Shown here: one piece after another, positions 20,565-29,427 of the stretch | Layout of the letters: each line of letters starts with the position of its first letter | Position numbering within the stretch: the first letter of the stretch is position 1 | Position numbers and translations under genes: made by a program | Assembly (NCBI RefSeq): GCF_009857435.1 | Contig: NZ_WWCK01000004.1 | Location: forward strand, 372,001-436,000 | DNA length: 64,000 bases | Direction of reading: 5' to 3' | Origin: Duganella rivi | Lineage (GTDB): Bacteria > Pseudomonadota > Gammaproteobacteria > Burkholderiales > Burkholderiaceae_D | Notes under the pieces: generated by a model | Databases searched by the model: none | What the model saw: the letters and a program-made list of their open reading frames with translations, nothing else | Told to the model about the DNA's origin: nothing

Positions 20565-21875
20565 TCATTGCGGCAGGCTGCTTACGTCCACCGTCGGTTG
20601 CTGGCCGGTGGCCGGCCGGGTAAAGTTTTGATTGACCGGCACATAGTCGGCAAAGAAGCCGCCGTTGCGCAGATAGAACCGGCCATTCTCCAAACCGCCC
20701 GCATAGTCCATGCGCTGCGCATTGGTCACGGTGGCGTCGCCGGTGAGGCGGCCGATGGTCGCTTCCGACCACGTTCCGTTCGCATTGCGCGCCCACTGAT
20801 TACCGTATTGAACGCGGCGACCAGTATAGCCGTTGGTGTCGATAAAATTCTCCAGGAACGAGTGATTGCTCGTCAGGTAAGTCACAGTCGCAGGACGCTT
20901 CCACGTCGCGATGTAGCGCCAAACGCCAGTCTCCGGCGCGTAGAACCATGCCGAGAAGTTAGTGCCGCCGCTGCCGTCAGGACGCGCGCGGGTGATGAAG
21001 CGGTAGGTGTTCCCGGCGATCCAGTTGTACACGAGGTAGGACTGGCCGCCAGTGCCTTCGCCGCCAAAACTGTTATCGACCACGCCTGCACCTTTGCTCA
21101 CCAGCGTGGTCTTGGCGCCGTTGTCCGCATCCCACACCGAGAACAGAATCCAGCGCTCGGTAGTGGACTTGACCTGAATGCCGAAGTAGCCGCCGCTGAA
21201 ACCATTCGCCATGAAGTAGGAGCCGATTGGATCCTGGCCGGTGGGGATGGTCATCTCGTTGTAGAAGTACTCGGTGTTGGCCGGCGTGGTGTAGCTCATG
21301 TGAACCGACGGGCCACGGCGCGACCAGTAGTAATTGGCCGCATCGTTGGCGTAGTTGACGGTGGCCGTGGTGGTCACCTTCAGCGCCGAAACGTCGCCGA
21401 AGTAGCCGCCATCCTTGCTCACGCCTTGCAGATCCACCTTTACGTAGCCCGGCGCCGCGACGTTGACGGTGCCGACCGCGTAAGTCTTGGTCGCCGTGCC
21501 GGCCAGCGCCACGGTGAACGGCGTGCCGTTGACCGTCACGCGGATGGTGCTGTTGTTGCTGCCCGCGAGGCGCGCATCAAGACCCAGCGTCACAGAACCG
21601 GCGGACGCCACGCGGAAGTATGCGCTGGTCACGCTGTTAGCGTTGCTCCAGTTGGCGAGACCGTTGTCGTTAATGACCTCCCCCGCCCCGGCCGGGGCCG
21701 AGGTGATGAAGGCATTGCCGGCCAAGGCTACGGTCGACGTAGTGCCGGCGACCGTGGTGGCAGCTGGCGCGGCCAAGGACTGCGCCGGCGCTTCGGCGCG
21801 CGTGGCGCCATCGCCGCCGCAAGCGCTCAAGAATAGTGCTGCTGAATACAAAAACAAACGTCGTTGCATCATCAT
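20565..21875 (-). CDS. DUF3472-type surface lipoprotein, possible carbohydrate-binding protein
   Basis: The 436-residue protein has a lipoprotein signal (FLSACGG, cysteine near residue 19), a low-complexity Ala/Thr linker, a beta-rich module at about 50-160 like the carbohydrate-binding DUF5077, and a DUF3472 domain at about 170-420 rich in Trp, Tyr and Gly. Three ATG codons occur in a row; the third (21869) has the best spacing from the AGGAGG site. Such proteins accompany polysaccharide-degrading genes. Lying between the TonB receptor (9 bp upstream) and the GH109-like gene (17 bp downstream), it probably binds or presents GalNAc-containing glycans at the outer membrane. Confidence 0.75.
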   Translation of the reverse strand: MMMQRRLFLYSAALFLSACGGDGATRAEAPAQSLAAPAATTVAGTTSTVALAGNAFITSAPAGAGEVINDNGLANWSNANSVTSAYFRVASAGSVTLGLDARLAGSNNSTIRVTVNGTPFTVALAGTATKTYAVGTVNVAAPGYVKVDLQGVSKDGGYFGDVSALKVTTTATVNYANDAANYYWSRRGPSVHMSYTTPANTEYFYNEMTIPTGQDPIGSYFMANGFSGGYFGIQVKSTTERWILFSVWDADNGAKTTLVSKGAGVVDNSFGGEGTGGQSYLVYNWIAGNTYRFITRARPDGSGGTNFSAWFYAPETGVWRYIATWKRPATVTYLTSNHSFLENFIDTNGYTGRRVQYGNQWARNANGTWSEATIGRLTGDATVTNAQRMDYAGGLENGRFYLRNGGFFADYVPVNQNFTRPATGQQPTVDVSSLPQ

Positions 21876-21884
21876 CTCCTCCTC

Positions 21885-24800
21885 TTAGAATTCGTATTCG
21901 GCGGTCAGGCGCACGGAACGCGGTGCAGTGCGGCCGGCCACTTGCAGGTAGCTGTGGGCGATAGCGCCGCCGTCTTCACGCGTTTCGTTGTAGCGGGTGA
22001 CGGACTTGCGGTCGAACACATTGAACACGTCCACTTTCAGACTCAAGCCCTTGGCGAAGCGCGGCTGATAGATCGCATTCAAATCCAGCTGCGCTTGCCA
22101 CGGCAGGCGTCCCTGGCTGCCGCGCGGGGTTGGCTTACCGTTGCAGTAGAAGTAAGCCGCACCATAGTCGTTATCGAACTTCAGATCCGCAGGCAGTTCG
22201 CCGATGCAGTTGCGCGGCGCGCCGGAAGTCAGATTCAGATTACCGCCGATGAACAGCTCAGGCATCACTTGGTAGAAGCCATACGCCTTGATCGAGTGGC
22301 GGTGATCGCCCGGCAAATAGCCGTAGGCGTTGTACATCAACTCCTTGTGGTCATCGCTGACAGTCAGGCCCACGTCGCCGCCGCCGATGGTGTCGGTCTG
22401 GCCTTCCATATTGCCCTTCAGTGCGGACAAGGTATAAGTCACTTTGCCGTACCAGCCGTTGCTGAACGGGTGCTCAACGAAGAAGTTCAACGCCTTGTAA
22501 GTACGATCCGGTTTCGGATTGCCCCACTCCGCCGCCGAAATATCAACACGGCGCAGGCCTTTGCCATCGGCGAAGTCAATCCACAGCGCGTTGTCGCGGC
22601 CCGGATTAATAATGGCGCACTGGAAGCCGCCCCAATGGCTGGTGTCGACGTTGTTACGCTCGGCCCACGCATCGATAGGACGCTGGTCGCAGGTATCGTC
22701 ATTGGTGTCGTTCAGACGGCGATACAAACCACTCACGCCGACTACCAGCTGTTTGCTGAGCGCCTTCTCAAAGCCCAGCGAAATCTCATCCTGCGACAGC
22801 GGCTTCAAATCGATGGCGGTGACTTCGCGCGCATCGCGGCTTTGGCCGTAAGCGTTGTTGGCCGAATACGGCTTGCCGATTTGATGCAGGCCGGTAGGTG
22901 CGCCGGTGGTTGGATCAACGCCGGTGTAGGTGAACAATTCACTGGTCGACGTGAACGGCGCAGCCATGTTCGACGACAGGTTGGACGGCACCGGCAAGTG
23001 GTAGCGGCCGGCGTTGGCGAACAGCTTGATCGAACCGTCGCCCGCGTAATCCCAGGTTGCGCCGAGGCGCGGCGCGATCATGTTCCGCTGCGAGATGAAG
23101 GCATCGCCGGTGCTGGTATAGTTGGTGAACTGCTCGCGGCGCAATCCCAGATCCAGCAGCACGCGCGGCGTGATCTGCCAGTGATCCTGGATGTATTGCG
23201 CCGATTGTTCGCTGGTCGGCTTGGCGAGGTTGGAGTACACATCGCGGCTGACGTAGTAGCCCTGCGTGCCATAACCGCCGCCCTGCGCCGGGGTTTCAAA
23301 CGCGCCGTTGATGGCGCGGTTAGGATCGGCCGCCTTGCGGTAAGTCCAGCGGTAGCCGCCCGCCAGCGAGAAACCGACCATCGATTCCACGTCAATGCGG
23401 TCGATACCGCCGCGCAGAGAGTGATCGCCCAAGCGGTATTCCAAGTCCAGACGCTTGCCCTTCTGGCTGTCGCCCGACGCCGGATCGACCAGATTGCCGG
23501 TGACGGTTTGCGGCGTGTTGTAGCTCAGGCCCGGCACCTGCACGGTGGCGCCGGTCGAAATCTGCGGCAGCGAGGGGTTGTAGCCGTTCGGGGTGCGCTC
23601 GTGGCGGGTACGCGATTTGCCGTACAAGGCGGTTACCGTCAGGTTCTCGGTCAGGTAGCCGGTGTACTTGTAGATGTCGATATTGGAGCCCGGTGCAGCC
23701 GATGCGCCGCAGCAGTTGGTAGTAACTTCGCCAGCGTTGCCCGCTACGTTGTTGCTGGTATGGGTGGCGTAATCATAGCCATACGAGCGGCTGCTGACGC
23801 GGGTGCGGTCATACAGCTTGGTGTATTCGAAGTGATGATCTTCGCTCAGGTTGTAATCGAGCTTGATGGTGCCGCGATCCACGGTGGAGTCACTGGTCGA
23901 CCAGCCGGTTTTCAGCGCGGTAGCCGAAGCGTCGGCAGTCGCGCCGATCGATTCGCTATTGGTCTTGCTGCGCTCCAGGCCAACAAACGCGAACAGCTTG
24001 TTCTGGATAATCGGGCCGCTGCCATACAGGCCGGCGACCTTGGTGGTGCTGGTGTTATCGCGGTTCCAGTAAATCAGCTTGCCGTCGGTGTCCGGGTTGG
24101 CGCCGGTGTTCGGGTAGTAGGTGTTCTCCTGCTTGCCTTTCAAACCGCCTGGAATGGTGGACAGCTTGCCGCCGAACTGAAACTTGTTACCGCCGCTCTT
24201 GGTGGTGATATTCACCACACCGCCGGTGGAGCGGCCGAACTCCGAGCCATAGCCGCCGGACAGCACCTGCATATTCGAGATCGCGCCGAATGGCAATTCC
24301 GATGCGCCCACCTGCGTCAAGATATTCGTGACCGGGAAGCCGTTGACGTAGAACGCATTCTCCGACTGGCCCGAGCCGCCAATCGACGGCGCATTGCCGT
24401 ATTGGCTGTTGGTACCGCGCGCCACGCCCGGCGTCAGCTGGATCACCGAGGCGATATCGTTCGCCACCGGCAGCGCTTTCAGTTCCTTGGCAGTGAACAC
24501 CACGCCGTTATTGGTGTTGGAGACATCAATATAAGTACGCGTTGCGCGCACCACCACGGTCTGGCCTTCCGCCAGCTTGCCGCCGAAATTGACTTCCGCG
24601 CCGCTACCGACCAGCGCTTCAATTTCACGCGTATCCTGAACCGTACCGTTGCGCACCACGCGCGCCGCGTAACGGCCCGGCGGCATGGAGTTGGCGACGT
24701 AGCGGCCCGACGCATCCGGCGTCAGGGTACGCTGCGCGCCGGTGTCCAGATTTTCCAGCACCACGGTGGCACCGGCCGGCGAGGTCACCTCGCCGTAAAT

Positions 24801-24926
24801 AGTGGTGGTGGCGTTAGACTGGGCCAGCGCGTGGTTGCCTGCGGCAGCCATGGTCAGGCCGATCAGGATGGCCGTCGCTTGGCGAATGGCGTTGTTGCGT
24901 GGCTTAAAACGGCTGTGGTGATGCAT
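21885..24926 (-). CDS. TonB-dependent outer-membrane receptor (carbohydrate type)
   Basis: The start chosen is the ATG at 24926 with GGGAG upstream, giving 1013 residues. Order: signal peptide (cut after HALAQ near residue 37), a carboxypeptidase-regulatory-like beta domain (about 40-120, TTIYGEVTSPAGATVVLENL), a plug domain (about 135-260, with VIQLTPGVARGTNSQYGNAP and YGSEFGRSTGGVVNITTKSGG), and a 22-strand barrel ending in the aromatic LTAEYEF. This Oar/SusC-like layout is used for glycan or peptide import. It heads the operon with the DUF3472 lipoprotein and GH109-like enzyme and diverges from agaS. Expected substrate: GalNAc or GalNAc-containing oligosaccharides. Confidence 0.88.
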   Translation of the reverse strand: MHHHSRFKPRNNAIRQATAILIGLTMAAAGNHALAQSNATTTIYGEVTSPAGATVVLENLDTGAQRTLTPDASGRYVANSMPPGRYAARVVRNGTVQDTREIEALVGSGAEVNFGGKLAEGQTVVVRATRTYIDVSNTNNGVVFTAKELKALPVANDIASVIQLTPGVARGTNSQYGNAPSIGGSGQSENAFYVNGFPVTNILTQVGASELPFGAISNMQVLSGGYGSEFGRSTGGVVNITTKSGGNKFQFGGKLSTIPGGLKGKQENTYYPNTGANPDTDGKLIYWNRDNTSTTKVAGLYGSGPIIQNKLFAFVGLERSKTNSESIGATADASATALKTGWSTSDSTVDRGTIKLDYNLSEDHHFEYTKLYDRTRVSSRSYGYDYATHTSNNVAGNAGEVTTNCCGASAAPGSNIDIYKYTGYLTENLTVTALYGKSRTRHERTPNGYNPSLPQISTGATVQVPGLSYNTPQTVTGNLVDPASGDSQKGKRLDLEYRLGDHSLRGGIDRIDVESMVGFSLAGGYRWTYRKAADPNRAINGAFETPAQGGGYGTQGYYVSRDVYSNLAKPTSEQSAQYIQDHWQITPRVLLDLGLRREQFTNYTSTGDAFISQRNMIAPRLGATWDYAGDGSIKLFANAGRYHLPVPSNLSSNMAAPFTSTSELFTYTGVDPTTGAPTGLHQIGKPYSANNAYGQSRDAREVTAIDLKPLSQDEISLGFEKALSKQLVVGVSGLYRRLNDTNDDTCDQRPIDAWAERNNVDTSHWGGFQCAIINPGRDNALWIDFADGKGLRRVDISAAEWGNPKPDRTYKALNFFVEHPFSNGWYGKVTYTLSALKGNMEGQTDTIGGGDVGLTVSDDHKELMYNAYGYLPGDHRHSIKAYGFYQVMPELFIGGNLNLTSGAPRNCIGELPADLKFDNDYGAAYFYCNGKPTPRGSQGRLPWQAQLDLNAIYQPRFAKGLSLKVDVFNVFDRKSVTRYNETREDGGAIAHSYLQVAGRTAPRSVRLTAEYEF

Positions 24927-24961
24927 GCTGAACTCTCCCTCGGTGTTGTGTTTTGGTTTTA

Positions 24962-24971
24962 CTTTCGAAAG
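24962..24971. promoter_or_regulatory. CTTTCGAAAG palindrome, candidate AgaR site
   Basis: A perfect 10-bp palindrome sits just downstream of the predicted transcription start of the TonB-receptor operon. It contains the same CTTTCG core that recurs in front of agaS, so a DeoR-family repressor could block both operons. Confidence 0.55.
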
Positions 24972-24982
24972 ACTCTGCACTT

Positions 24983-25011
24983 ACTCTAGAAATAAAAGCA
25001 AACACGGTCAA
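24983..25011 (-). promoter_or_regulatory. Sigma70 promoter of the TonB-receptor operon
   Basis: On the reverse strand TTGACC (-35, 25006-25011) is separated by 17 bp from TAGAGT (-10, 24983-24988), about 57 nt before the receptor start codon. The downstream palindrome CTTTCGAAAG would lie at roughly +5 to +15. Confidence 0.65.
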
Positions 25012-25024
25012 CAAAAAGAAAGAA

Positions 25025-25216
25025 GAAATCGAAAAATAATTAGCAAAATCTTTCGTATTAGGTGATGTCAGCAGCAGATACTTTCGAATTCGTAGTAAAA
25101 ACGGTACATTCAAACAAAGTTGTTGCAGGGAATATCTTTCTTTTTACTTTCGTATTTGACATTTCGAAAATTAAACCTTACTCTTTCCCTGACCTTCACC
25201 AGAGAAAATCTTTCGA
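25025..25216. promoter_or_regulatory. Cluster of CTTTCG motifs, candidate DeoR/AgaR operators
   Basis: CTTTCG or TTTCG cores occur at 25050-25055, 25081-25086 (as CTTTCGAATTCG), 25147-25152, 25162-25166 and 25210-25215, and in inverted form (ATCGAAAA) near 25028-25035. Those at 25147 and 25162 flank and overlap the -35 box of agaS. TTTCG-type repeats are the usual operator elements of DeoR-family sugar-phosphate repressors such as AgaR and GlpR. A DeoR-family gene is in the operon. Confidence 0.65.
25156..25184 (+). promoter_or_regulatory. Sigma70 promoter of the agaS operon
   Basis: A perfect TTGACA (25156-25161), a 17-bp spacer and TACTCT (25179-25184) lie about 30 nt before the agaS start. 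CTTTCG lies immediately before the -35 box and TTTCG immediately after it, as expected for a repressor that excludes RNA polymerase. Confidence 0.7.
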
Positions 25217-26352
25217 TGACTACCTTATTCCAGCGTACGACCGACGAATGGCGCGATATCGGCGGCCTCGATACCGCAGAAGAAATCGCTCACCAGCCGG
25301 CCTTGTGGCGCGAGCTGGCGACGCATCTGGGCGCGGAACAAAGCCGCATCGCCGCCTTCCTCGGCGACAGCCTGCGCAGTTCGCAGCAGCGCGTGATCCT
25401 GACCGGCGCCGGCAGCTCGGCGTACGTGGGCGAAATCATTGCGGACGAAATCAACGCCGCGTGGCCGTGCCAGGTGCGCGCCATTTCGACCACCAGCTTG
25501 TTGACCCACCCTGCCCTGTATCTGGAAACCGGCGCGCCGACGCTGCTGGTGTCCTTCGCCCGCAGCGGCAACAGCCCGGAGAGCACCGCCGCCGTTCAAT
25601 TGGTGCGCGATCTCGTGCCGAATGCGCGCTTCCTCAACATCACCTGCAATGCGGAAGGCGCACTGGCGCAGCAAAGCGCCGGCGATGCCGATACCTTGAA
25701 TCTGCTGATGCCCCCGGCTAGCTGCGATCGCGGCTTCGCCATGACCAGCAGTTTCACTTGCATGCTGCTGGCGGCATTGAGCGTGCTTGATCCTGACTTC
25801 CAGCCGGAGCGCTTGAGTAAGTTGGCCGATTTGGGCGAGCAAGCAGCCGAGCAATGGGGGGCACCGGTAGCAAAGTTGGCGGCGGAGCGCGTGTCGCGCG
25901 TGATTTATCTCGGCAGCGGCCCGCTGGAAGCGCTGGCGAAAGAAGCCGCGTTGAAGATCATGGAATTGACCGCAGGCGCGGTGATGACGATGGCGAATAG
26001 CGCTCTCGGTTTCCGTCACGGCCCGAAAGCCGCCGTTACGTGCGACACGCTGGTGCTGCTGTTCCGCAGCGCCGATCCGCTGTCGCGCCGCTACGAACAC
26101 GATTTGCTGGAGGAACTGCGCCGCGACCAGGTGGCGGCGCACGTGCTGACCATCGGCGCGGGCGGCGACTTCGCCATTGATACGCCGGCATGGCCGGATG
26201 CGTGGCTGGCGCCTCTGTGGCTGCTGATGGCACAGCAATACGCGCTGCATCAATCGGCGCTGCTGCAACTGCGTCCTGATAATCCTTTCACGGGCGGCAT
26301 CGTGAACCGCGTGGTTCAAGGCGTCACCATTTATCGCCATGACGAATTCTAA
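25216..26352 (+). CDS. agaS: Galactosamine-6-phosphate deaminase/isomerase, SIS-domain AgaS
   Basis: AgaS-type enzymes convert galactosamine-6-phosphate to tagatose-6-phosphate with release of ammonia. The start is the ATG at 25216, giving 378 residues, the usual family length. Two SIS domains are visible: the first with TGAGSSAYVGE and VSFARSGNSPES, followed by CDRGFAMTSSFTCML; the second with YLGSGPLEALAKEAALKIMEL and ALGFRHGPKA, which holds the active-site His. A CTTTCGATG motif overlaps the start codon, so a bound repressor could also hinder initiation. It is the first gene of the six-gene aga operon and overlaps the kinase gene by 14 nt. Confidence 0.9.
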   Translation: MTTLFQRTTDEWRDIGGLDTAEEIAHQPALWRELATHLGAEQSRIAAFLGDSLRSSQQRVILTGAGSSAYVGEIIADEINAAWPCQVRAISTTSLLTHPALYLETGAPTLLVSFARSGNSPESTAAVQLVRDLVPNARFLNITCNAEGALAQQSAGDADTLNLLMPPASCDRGFAMTSSFTCMLLAALSVLDPDFQPERLSKLADLGEQAAEQWGAPVAKLAAERVSRVIYLGSGPLEALAKEAALKIMELTAGAVMTMANSALGFRHGPKAAVTCDTLVLLFRSADPLSRRYEHDLLEELRRDQVAAHVLTIGAGGDFAIDTPAWPDAWLAPLWLLMAQQYALHQSALLQLRPDNPFTGGIVNRVVQGVTIYRHDEF

Positions 26353-27277
26353 AAACGGCTACCACGGCATCGACATCGGCGGCACCAAGATTGAGTTGGT
26401 GTCGTTTGCCGAGGAAGATGCTCAATTACGCGAAGTCCACCGCGAGCGCATCGCCACACCCGGCACCGACTTCGCCGAATTCATCGCCGCCATGCAGGGC
26501 TTAATCGCCCGCGCCGACGAGGCATTGGGCCTGCGCGCGCCGGTCGGCATCGGCCTGCCCGGCGTGATCGACAGCGTGACCGGCCGCCAGCTCAGCTCCA
26601 ACGTGCCGGCGCTGAACGGCCGTTTGGTGGTGCAATCGCTGGAAGAAGCGCTGGAGCGCCCACTCGCCATCGGCAACGATTGCCAGTGCTTCGCCTTGTC
26701 CGAAGCGCAGGGCGGCGCGGCTGATGGCCTGGCGACCATGTTCGGCGCGATTCTTGGCACCGGCGCGGGTGGCGGTTACTGCGCCAATGGGCGCTTGATG
26801 CGCGGCTCCAACGGCGTCGCTGGCGAATGGGGCCACTGGCCGCTGGCCGCATCGCTGCTAGCACCGCATGGTCTGCCGCTCTACGACTGCCCTTGCGGCA
26901 GGAAAGGCTGCCTTGAGCGCTACGTCTCCGGCCCCGGCATGCAGCAGATGTACCGCCACTTCGGCGGCGGCGATGAAACACCGCTGACCATCGTCGCCCG
27001 CGCGCAAGCCGGTTCCGCGACGGCGCAACAAACGCTGGACGTGCATCTCGATCTTCTGGGCCATGCACTGGCCACGCTGGTGATCACGCTCGATCCGCAC
27101 GCGATTGTGCTGGGCGGCGGCTTGTCGCAACTGGCGCATTTGTACGAAAAACTTCCGGCAGCGATGAACCGCCACCTGTTCTCGGGCGTCCGCACGCCTC
27201 CCGTCCTGCCGCCTGCTTTTGGCGATGCCGGCGGCGCGCGCGGTGCAGCCCTCCTCGCCCGTCAACAACTGAGTTAA
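26339..27277 (+). CDS. agaK: ROK-family kinase, probable N-acetylgalactosamine kinase
   Basis: Phosphorylates an N-acetylhexosamine at O6 using ATP. The 312-residue protein shows the ROK features: GIDIGGTKIE at the N-terminus (ATP phosphate loop), GIGLPGVID, the catalytic aspartate in AIGNDCQCFALSEA, GTGAGGGYCANG, the zinc-binding CPCGRKGCLERYVSGPG, and IVLGGGLSQL near the end. ROK kinases of this type act on GlcNAc, glucose or ManNAc. The surrounding agaS, agaZ and deacetylase genes point to GalNAc, and a kinase is required because import is by an MFS permease rather than a phosphotransferase system. Substrate is inferred from context. Confidence 0.85.
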   Translation: MTNSKNGYHGIDIGGTKIELVSFAEEDAQLREVHRERIATPGTDFAEFIAAMQGLIARADEALGLRAPVGIGLPGVIDSVTGRQLSSNVPALNGRLVVQSLEEALERPLAIGNDCQCFALSEAQGGAADGLATMFGAILGTGAGGGYCANGRLMRGSNGVAGEWGHWPLAASLLAPHGLPLYDCPCGRKGCLERYVSGPGMQQMYRHFGGGDETPLTIVARAQAGSATAQQTLDVHLDLLGHALATLVITLDPHAIVLGGGLSQLAHLYEKLPAAMNRHLFSGVRTPPVLPPAFGDAGGARGAALLARQQLS

Positions 27278-27279
27278 AC

Positions 27280-28623
27280 ATGAAGACCACCGATTCCCTG
27301 TCCCCCGTCCAGCAAATCATTGCCGCGCACCGCCGTGGCGACGCCACCGGCCTGTATAGCGTGTGCTGCAGCCACCCGAGCGTGCTGCGCGCCGCCATGC
27401 GCGTTGCCGCGATCTATGACACCGTGCTGCTGGTCGAAGCGACCTCGAATCAGGTCGATCAGTTCGGCGGCTACACCGGCATGACGCCGTCGCAGTTCGT
27501 CGACTACGTGCATGCGCTAGCGGGCGCTCAAGACTTCCCGCTGGAGCGCCTCGTGCTGGGCGGCGATCACCTCGGCCCCAATGCGTGGCAAGGACTGGAT
27601 GCAGCCACCGCCATGCAGCACGCCGAAACGCTGATCGCGGCCTACGCGGCGGCCGGCTTCCACAAAATCCACCTCGATTGCTCGATGCGCTGCGCCGACG
27701 ATCCGCAATACCTGAGCGATGAAGTGATTGCCGCCCGCTCCGCGCGCCTGTGCATCGTCGCCGAGCAGGCAGCCAAACAAGCCGGCCTGCCGCCGCCGGT
27801 GTACGTGATCGGCACCGAGGTGCCGATTCCGGGTGGCGAAGCAAACTTGGCCCAAGCAGGCGCAGTCACCTCGCCGGAAGCGGCCAAGCGCACGCTGGAC
27901 GTGCACCGCAAAGCCTTCATAGATCAGAACCTGCACGCCGCATGGCGGCGCGTGATTGCGATGGTGGTGCAGCCGGGCGTGGACTTCGACCACACCCACA
28001 TCCAGCACTACGATGCGAAGCAGACCACCGAATTGTCGGCCTTCGTGGCCGGCCAGCCGGGCATCGTGTTCGAGGCCCACTCCACCGACTACCAGCGCGA
28101 ATCGGCGCTGCACGCCATGGTGCGCGACCATTTCGCCATCCTCAAGGTCGGCCCGGCCGCCACCTTCGCCCTGCGCGAGGCGCTGATGGCGCTGTGCCAA
28201 ATCGAAGAAGAACTGGTGCCGGCCGGCCAAGTCTCGCGCCTGATGCAAGTACTGGACGAGACCATGCTGGCGCAGCCCAAGCACTGGGCCAAACACTACC
28301 CCGGCAGCGGCGCCGAACAGCGCCTGCTGCGCCGCTACGGCCTGAGTGACCGCTGCCGCTACTACTGGGGCGAAGCGCCGGTGGTAGCCGCCGTCGAGAA
28401 ACTGGTCGCCAATCTGGACGCGCTGGAGATTCCGCTGTCGCTGCTAAGCCAGCACCTGCCGGAGCAGTATCTGGAAGTGCTGCAAGGCCAATTGGCGGCC
28501 AAGGCCAACGCCCTGCTTGAGCACAAAATCGGCCGCCTGCTGGCGCAGTACGCGCGCGCCTGCAACCGCAACGCCGCCGCTGGCAGCAACGAACAGATTA
28601 GCGCCGCTGCCGCAATCTGTTAA
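27280..28623 (+). CDS. agaZ: D-tagatose-1,6-bisphosphate aldolase, AgaZ/KbaZ/GatZ-type subunit
   Basis: The 447-residue product matches the KbaZ/GatZ group: PVQQIIAAHRRGDATGLYSV, LVEATSNQVDQFGGYTGMTP, LGGDHLGPNAWQ, HLDCSMRCADDP, YVIGTEVPIPGGE, and IVFEAHSTDYQ. These proteins stabilise the class II aldolase AgaY/KbaY and are not themselves catalytic as far as is known, although older annotations called them tagatose-6-phosphate kinases. The catalytic partner and a PfkB-type kinase are not in the window, so they must be encoded elsewhere or this protein has its own activity. It follows the kinase gene by two bases. Confidence 0.88.
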   Translation: MKTTDSLSPVQQIIAAHRRGDATGLYSVCCSHPSVLRAAMRVAAIYDTVLLVEATSNQVDQFGGYTGMTPSQFVDYVHALAGAQDFPLERLVLGGDHLGPNAWQGLDAATAMQHAETLIAAYAAAGFHKIHLDCSMRCADDPQYLSDEVIAARSARLCIVAEQAAKQAGLPPPVYVIGTEVPIPGGEANLAQAGAVTSPEAAKRTLDVHRKAFIDQNLHAAWRRVIAMVVQPGVDFDHTHIQHYDAKQTTELSAFVAGQPGIVFEAHSTDYQRESALHAMVRDHFAILKVGPAATFALREALMALCQIEEELVPAGQVSRLMQVLDETMLAQPKHWAKHYPGSGAEQRLLRRYGLSDRCRYYWGEAPVVAAVEKLVANLDALEIPLSLLSQHLPEQYLEVLQGQLAAKANALLEHKIGRLLAQYARACNRNAAAGSNEQISAAAAIC

Positions 28624-28655
28624 GCTGCCATATTTGAAAAATTATCAGCACAGCC

Positions 28656-29423
28656 ATGCGACATACCAGTCAACGCCGCGCCTCGATTTTGCAGGCGCTC
28701 ACCCAACACGGTTCGGTGCAGGTCAACGAACTGGTAGAGCAGTTGGGCGTTTCCGCGGTGACCATCCGCACCGATCTAAGTGCGCTTGAATCCCAAGGGC
28801 TAGCCACGCGCAGCCACGGCGGCGCCACCCTCGCCCGCACGCCGCCGACCGAACACACGGTGCCGCAGAAGGATGCCATCAACCACGAGCAGAAAGCGCG
28901 CATCGGCGCCTACGCCGCGCGAATGGTGCAGCCGGGCGATAACATCATCATCGACTCCGGCACCACCACCATCTCACTGGCGCGCCATTTGCGCGAGGCG
29001 CAAAACATCACGGTCATGACCAACGGCCTGAATATCGCTTGGGAGCTGGCCGACGCGCCGGGCGTGGATTTGATCCTGACCGGCGGCCTGCTGCGCAAGC
29101 AATCGCTGTCGATTCAAGGCACGCAGGCCGAAGCCTGCTTGCAGGCCTACAGCTTCGATAAGCTGTTCCTCGGCGTGGACGGTTTCGATTTGCAGTTCGG
29201 CGTCACCACCCACCACGAGGCGGAGGCCAGCCTGAATCACAAGATGGTGGAACGCGCCAAGAAGATCATCGTGCTGACCGACGCCTCCAAGTTCGGCCGC
29301 GTAAGCCTGCACCGCATCGTACAATTGGATCGCGTGCACACGGTGATCACCGACGCCGGCATCAGCCCGGAATACCGCGACGGCCTGCTGGAAGCGGGCA
29401 TCGAAGTCTTGATCGCGGAGTGA
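28656..29423 (+). CDS. agaR: DeoR-family transcriptional repressor of the GalNAc locus
   Basis: The 255-residue protein has an N-terminal DeoR helix-turn-helix (about 5-57; QRRASILQALTQHGSVQVNE and VEQLGVSAVTIRTDLSALES), then the sugar-phosphate-binding DeoRC domain with IIIDSGTTTISLARHLR, VMTNGLNIAWEL, LTGGLLRKQSLSIQG and VDGFDLQFGVTTHHEAEASLN. Such regulators release DNA when a sugar phosphate binds, here probably GalNAc-6-phosphate, galactosamine-6-phosphate or tagatose-6-phosphate. CTTTCG repeats in both divergent promoters are the likely operators. Lying inside the operon, it would be autoregulated. Confidence 0.88.
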   Translation: MRHTSQRRASILQALTQHGSVQVNELVEQLGVSAVTIRTDLSALESQGLATRSHGGATLARTPPTEHTVPQKDAINHEQKARIGAYAARMVQPGDNIIIDSGTTTISLARHLREAQNITVMTNGLNIAWELADAPGVDLILTGGLLRKQSLSIQGTQAEACLQAYSFDKLFLGVDGFDLQFGVTTHHEAEASLNHKMVERAKKIIVLTDASKFGRVSLHRIVQLDRVHTVITDAGISPEYRDGLLEAGIEVLIAE

Positions 29424-29427
29424 TGCT

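Noticed and set aside
21864..24989. Plus-strand open frame of 1041 codons opposite the TonB receptor
   Set aside because: Antisense shadow of the receptor gene. The receptor frame has signal peptide, plug and barrel motifs; this frame has none.
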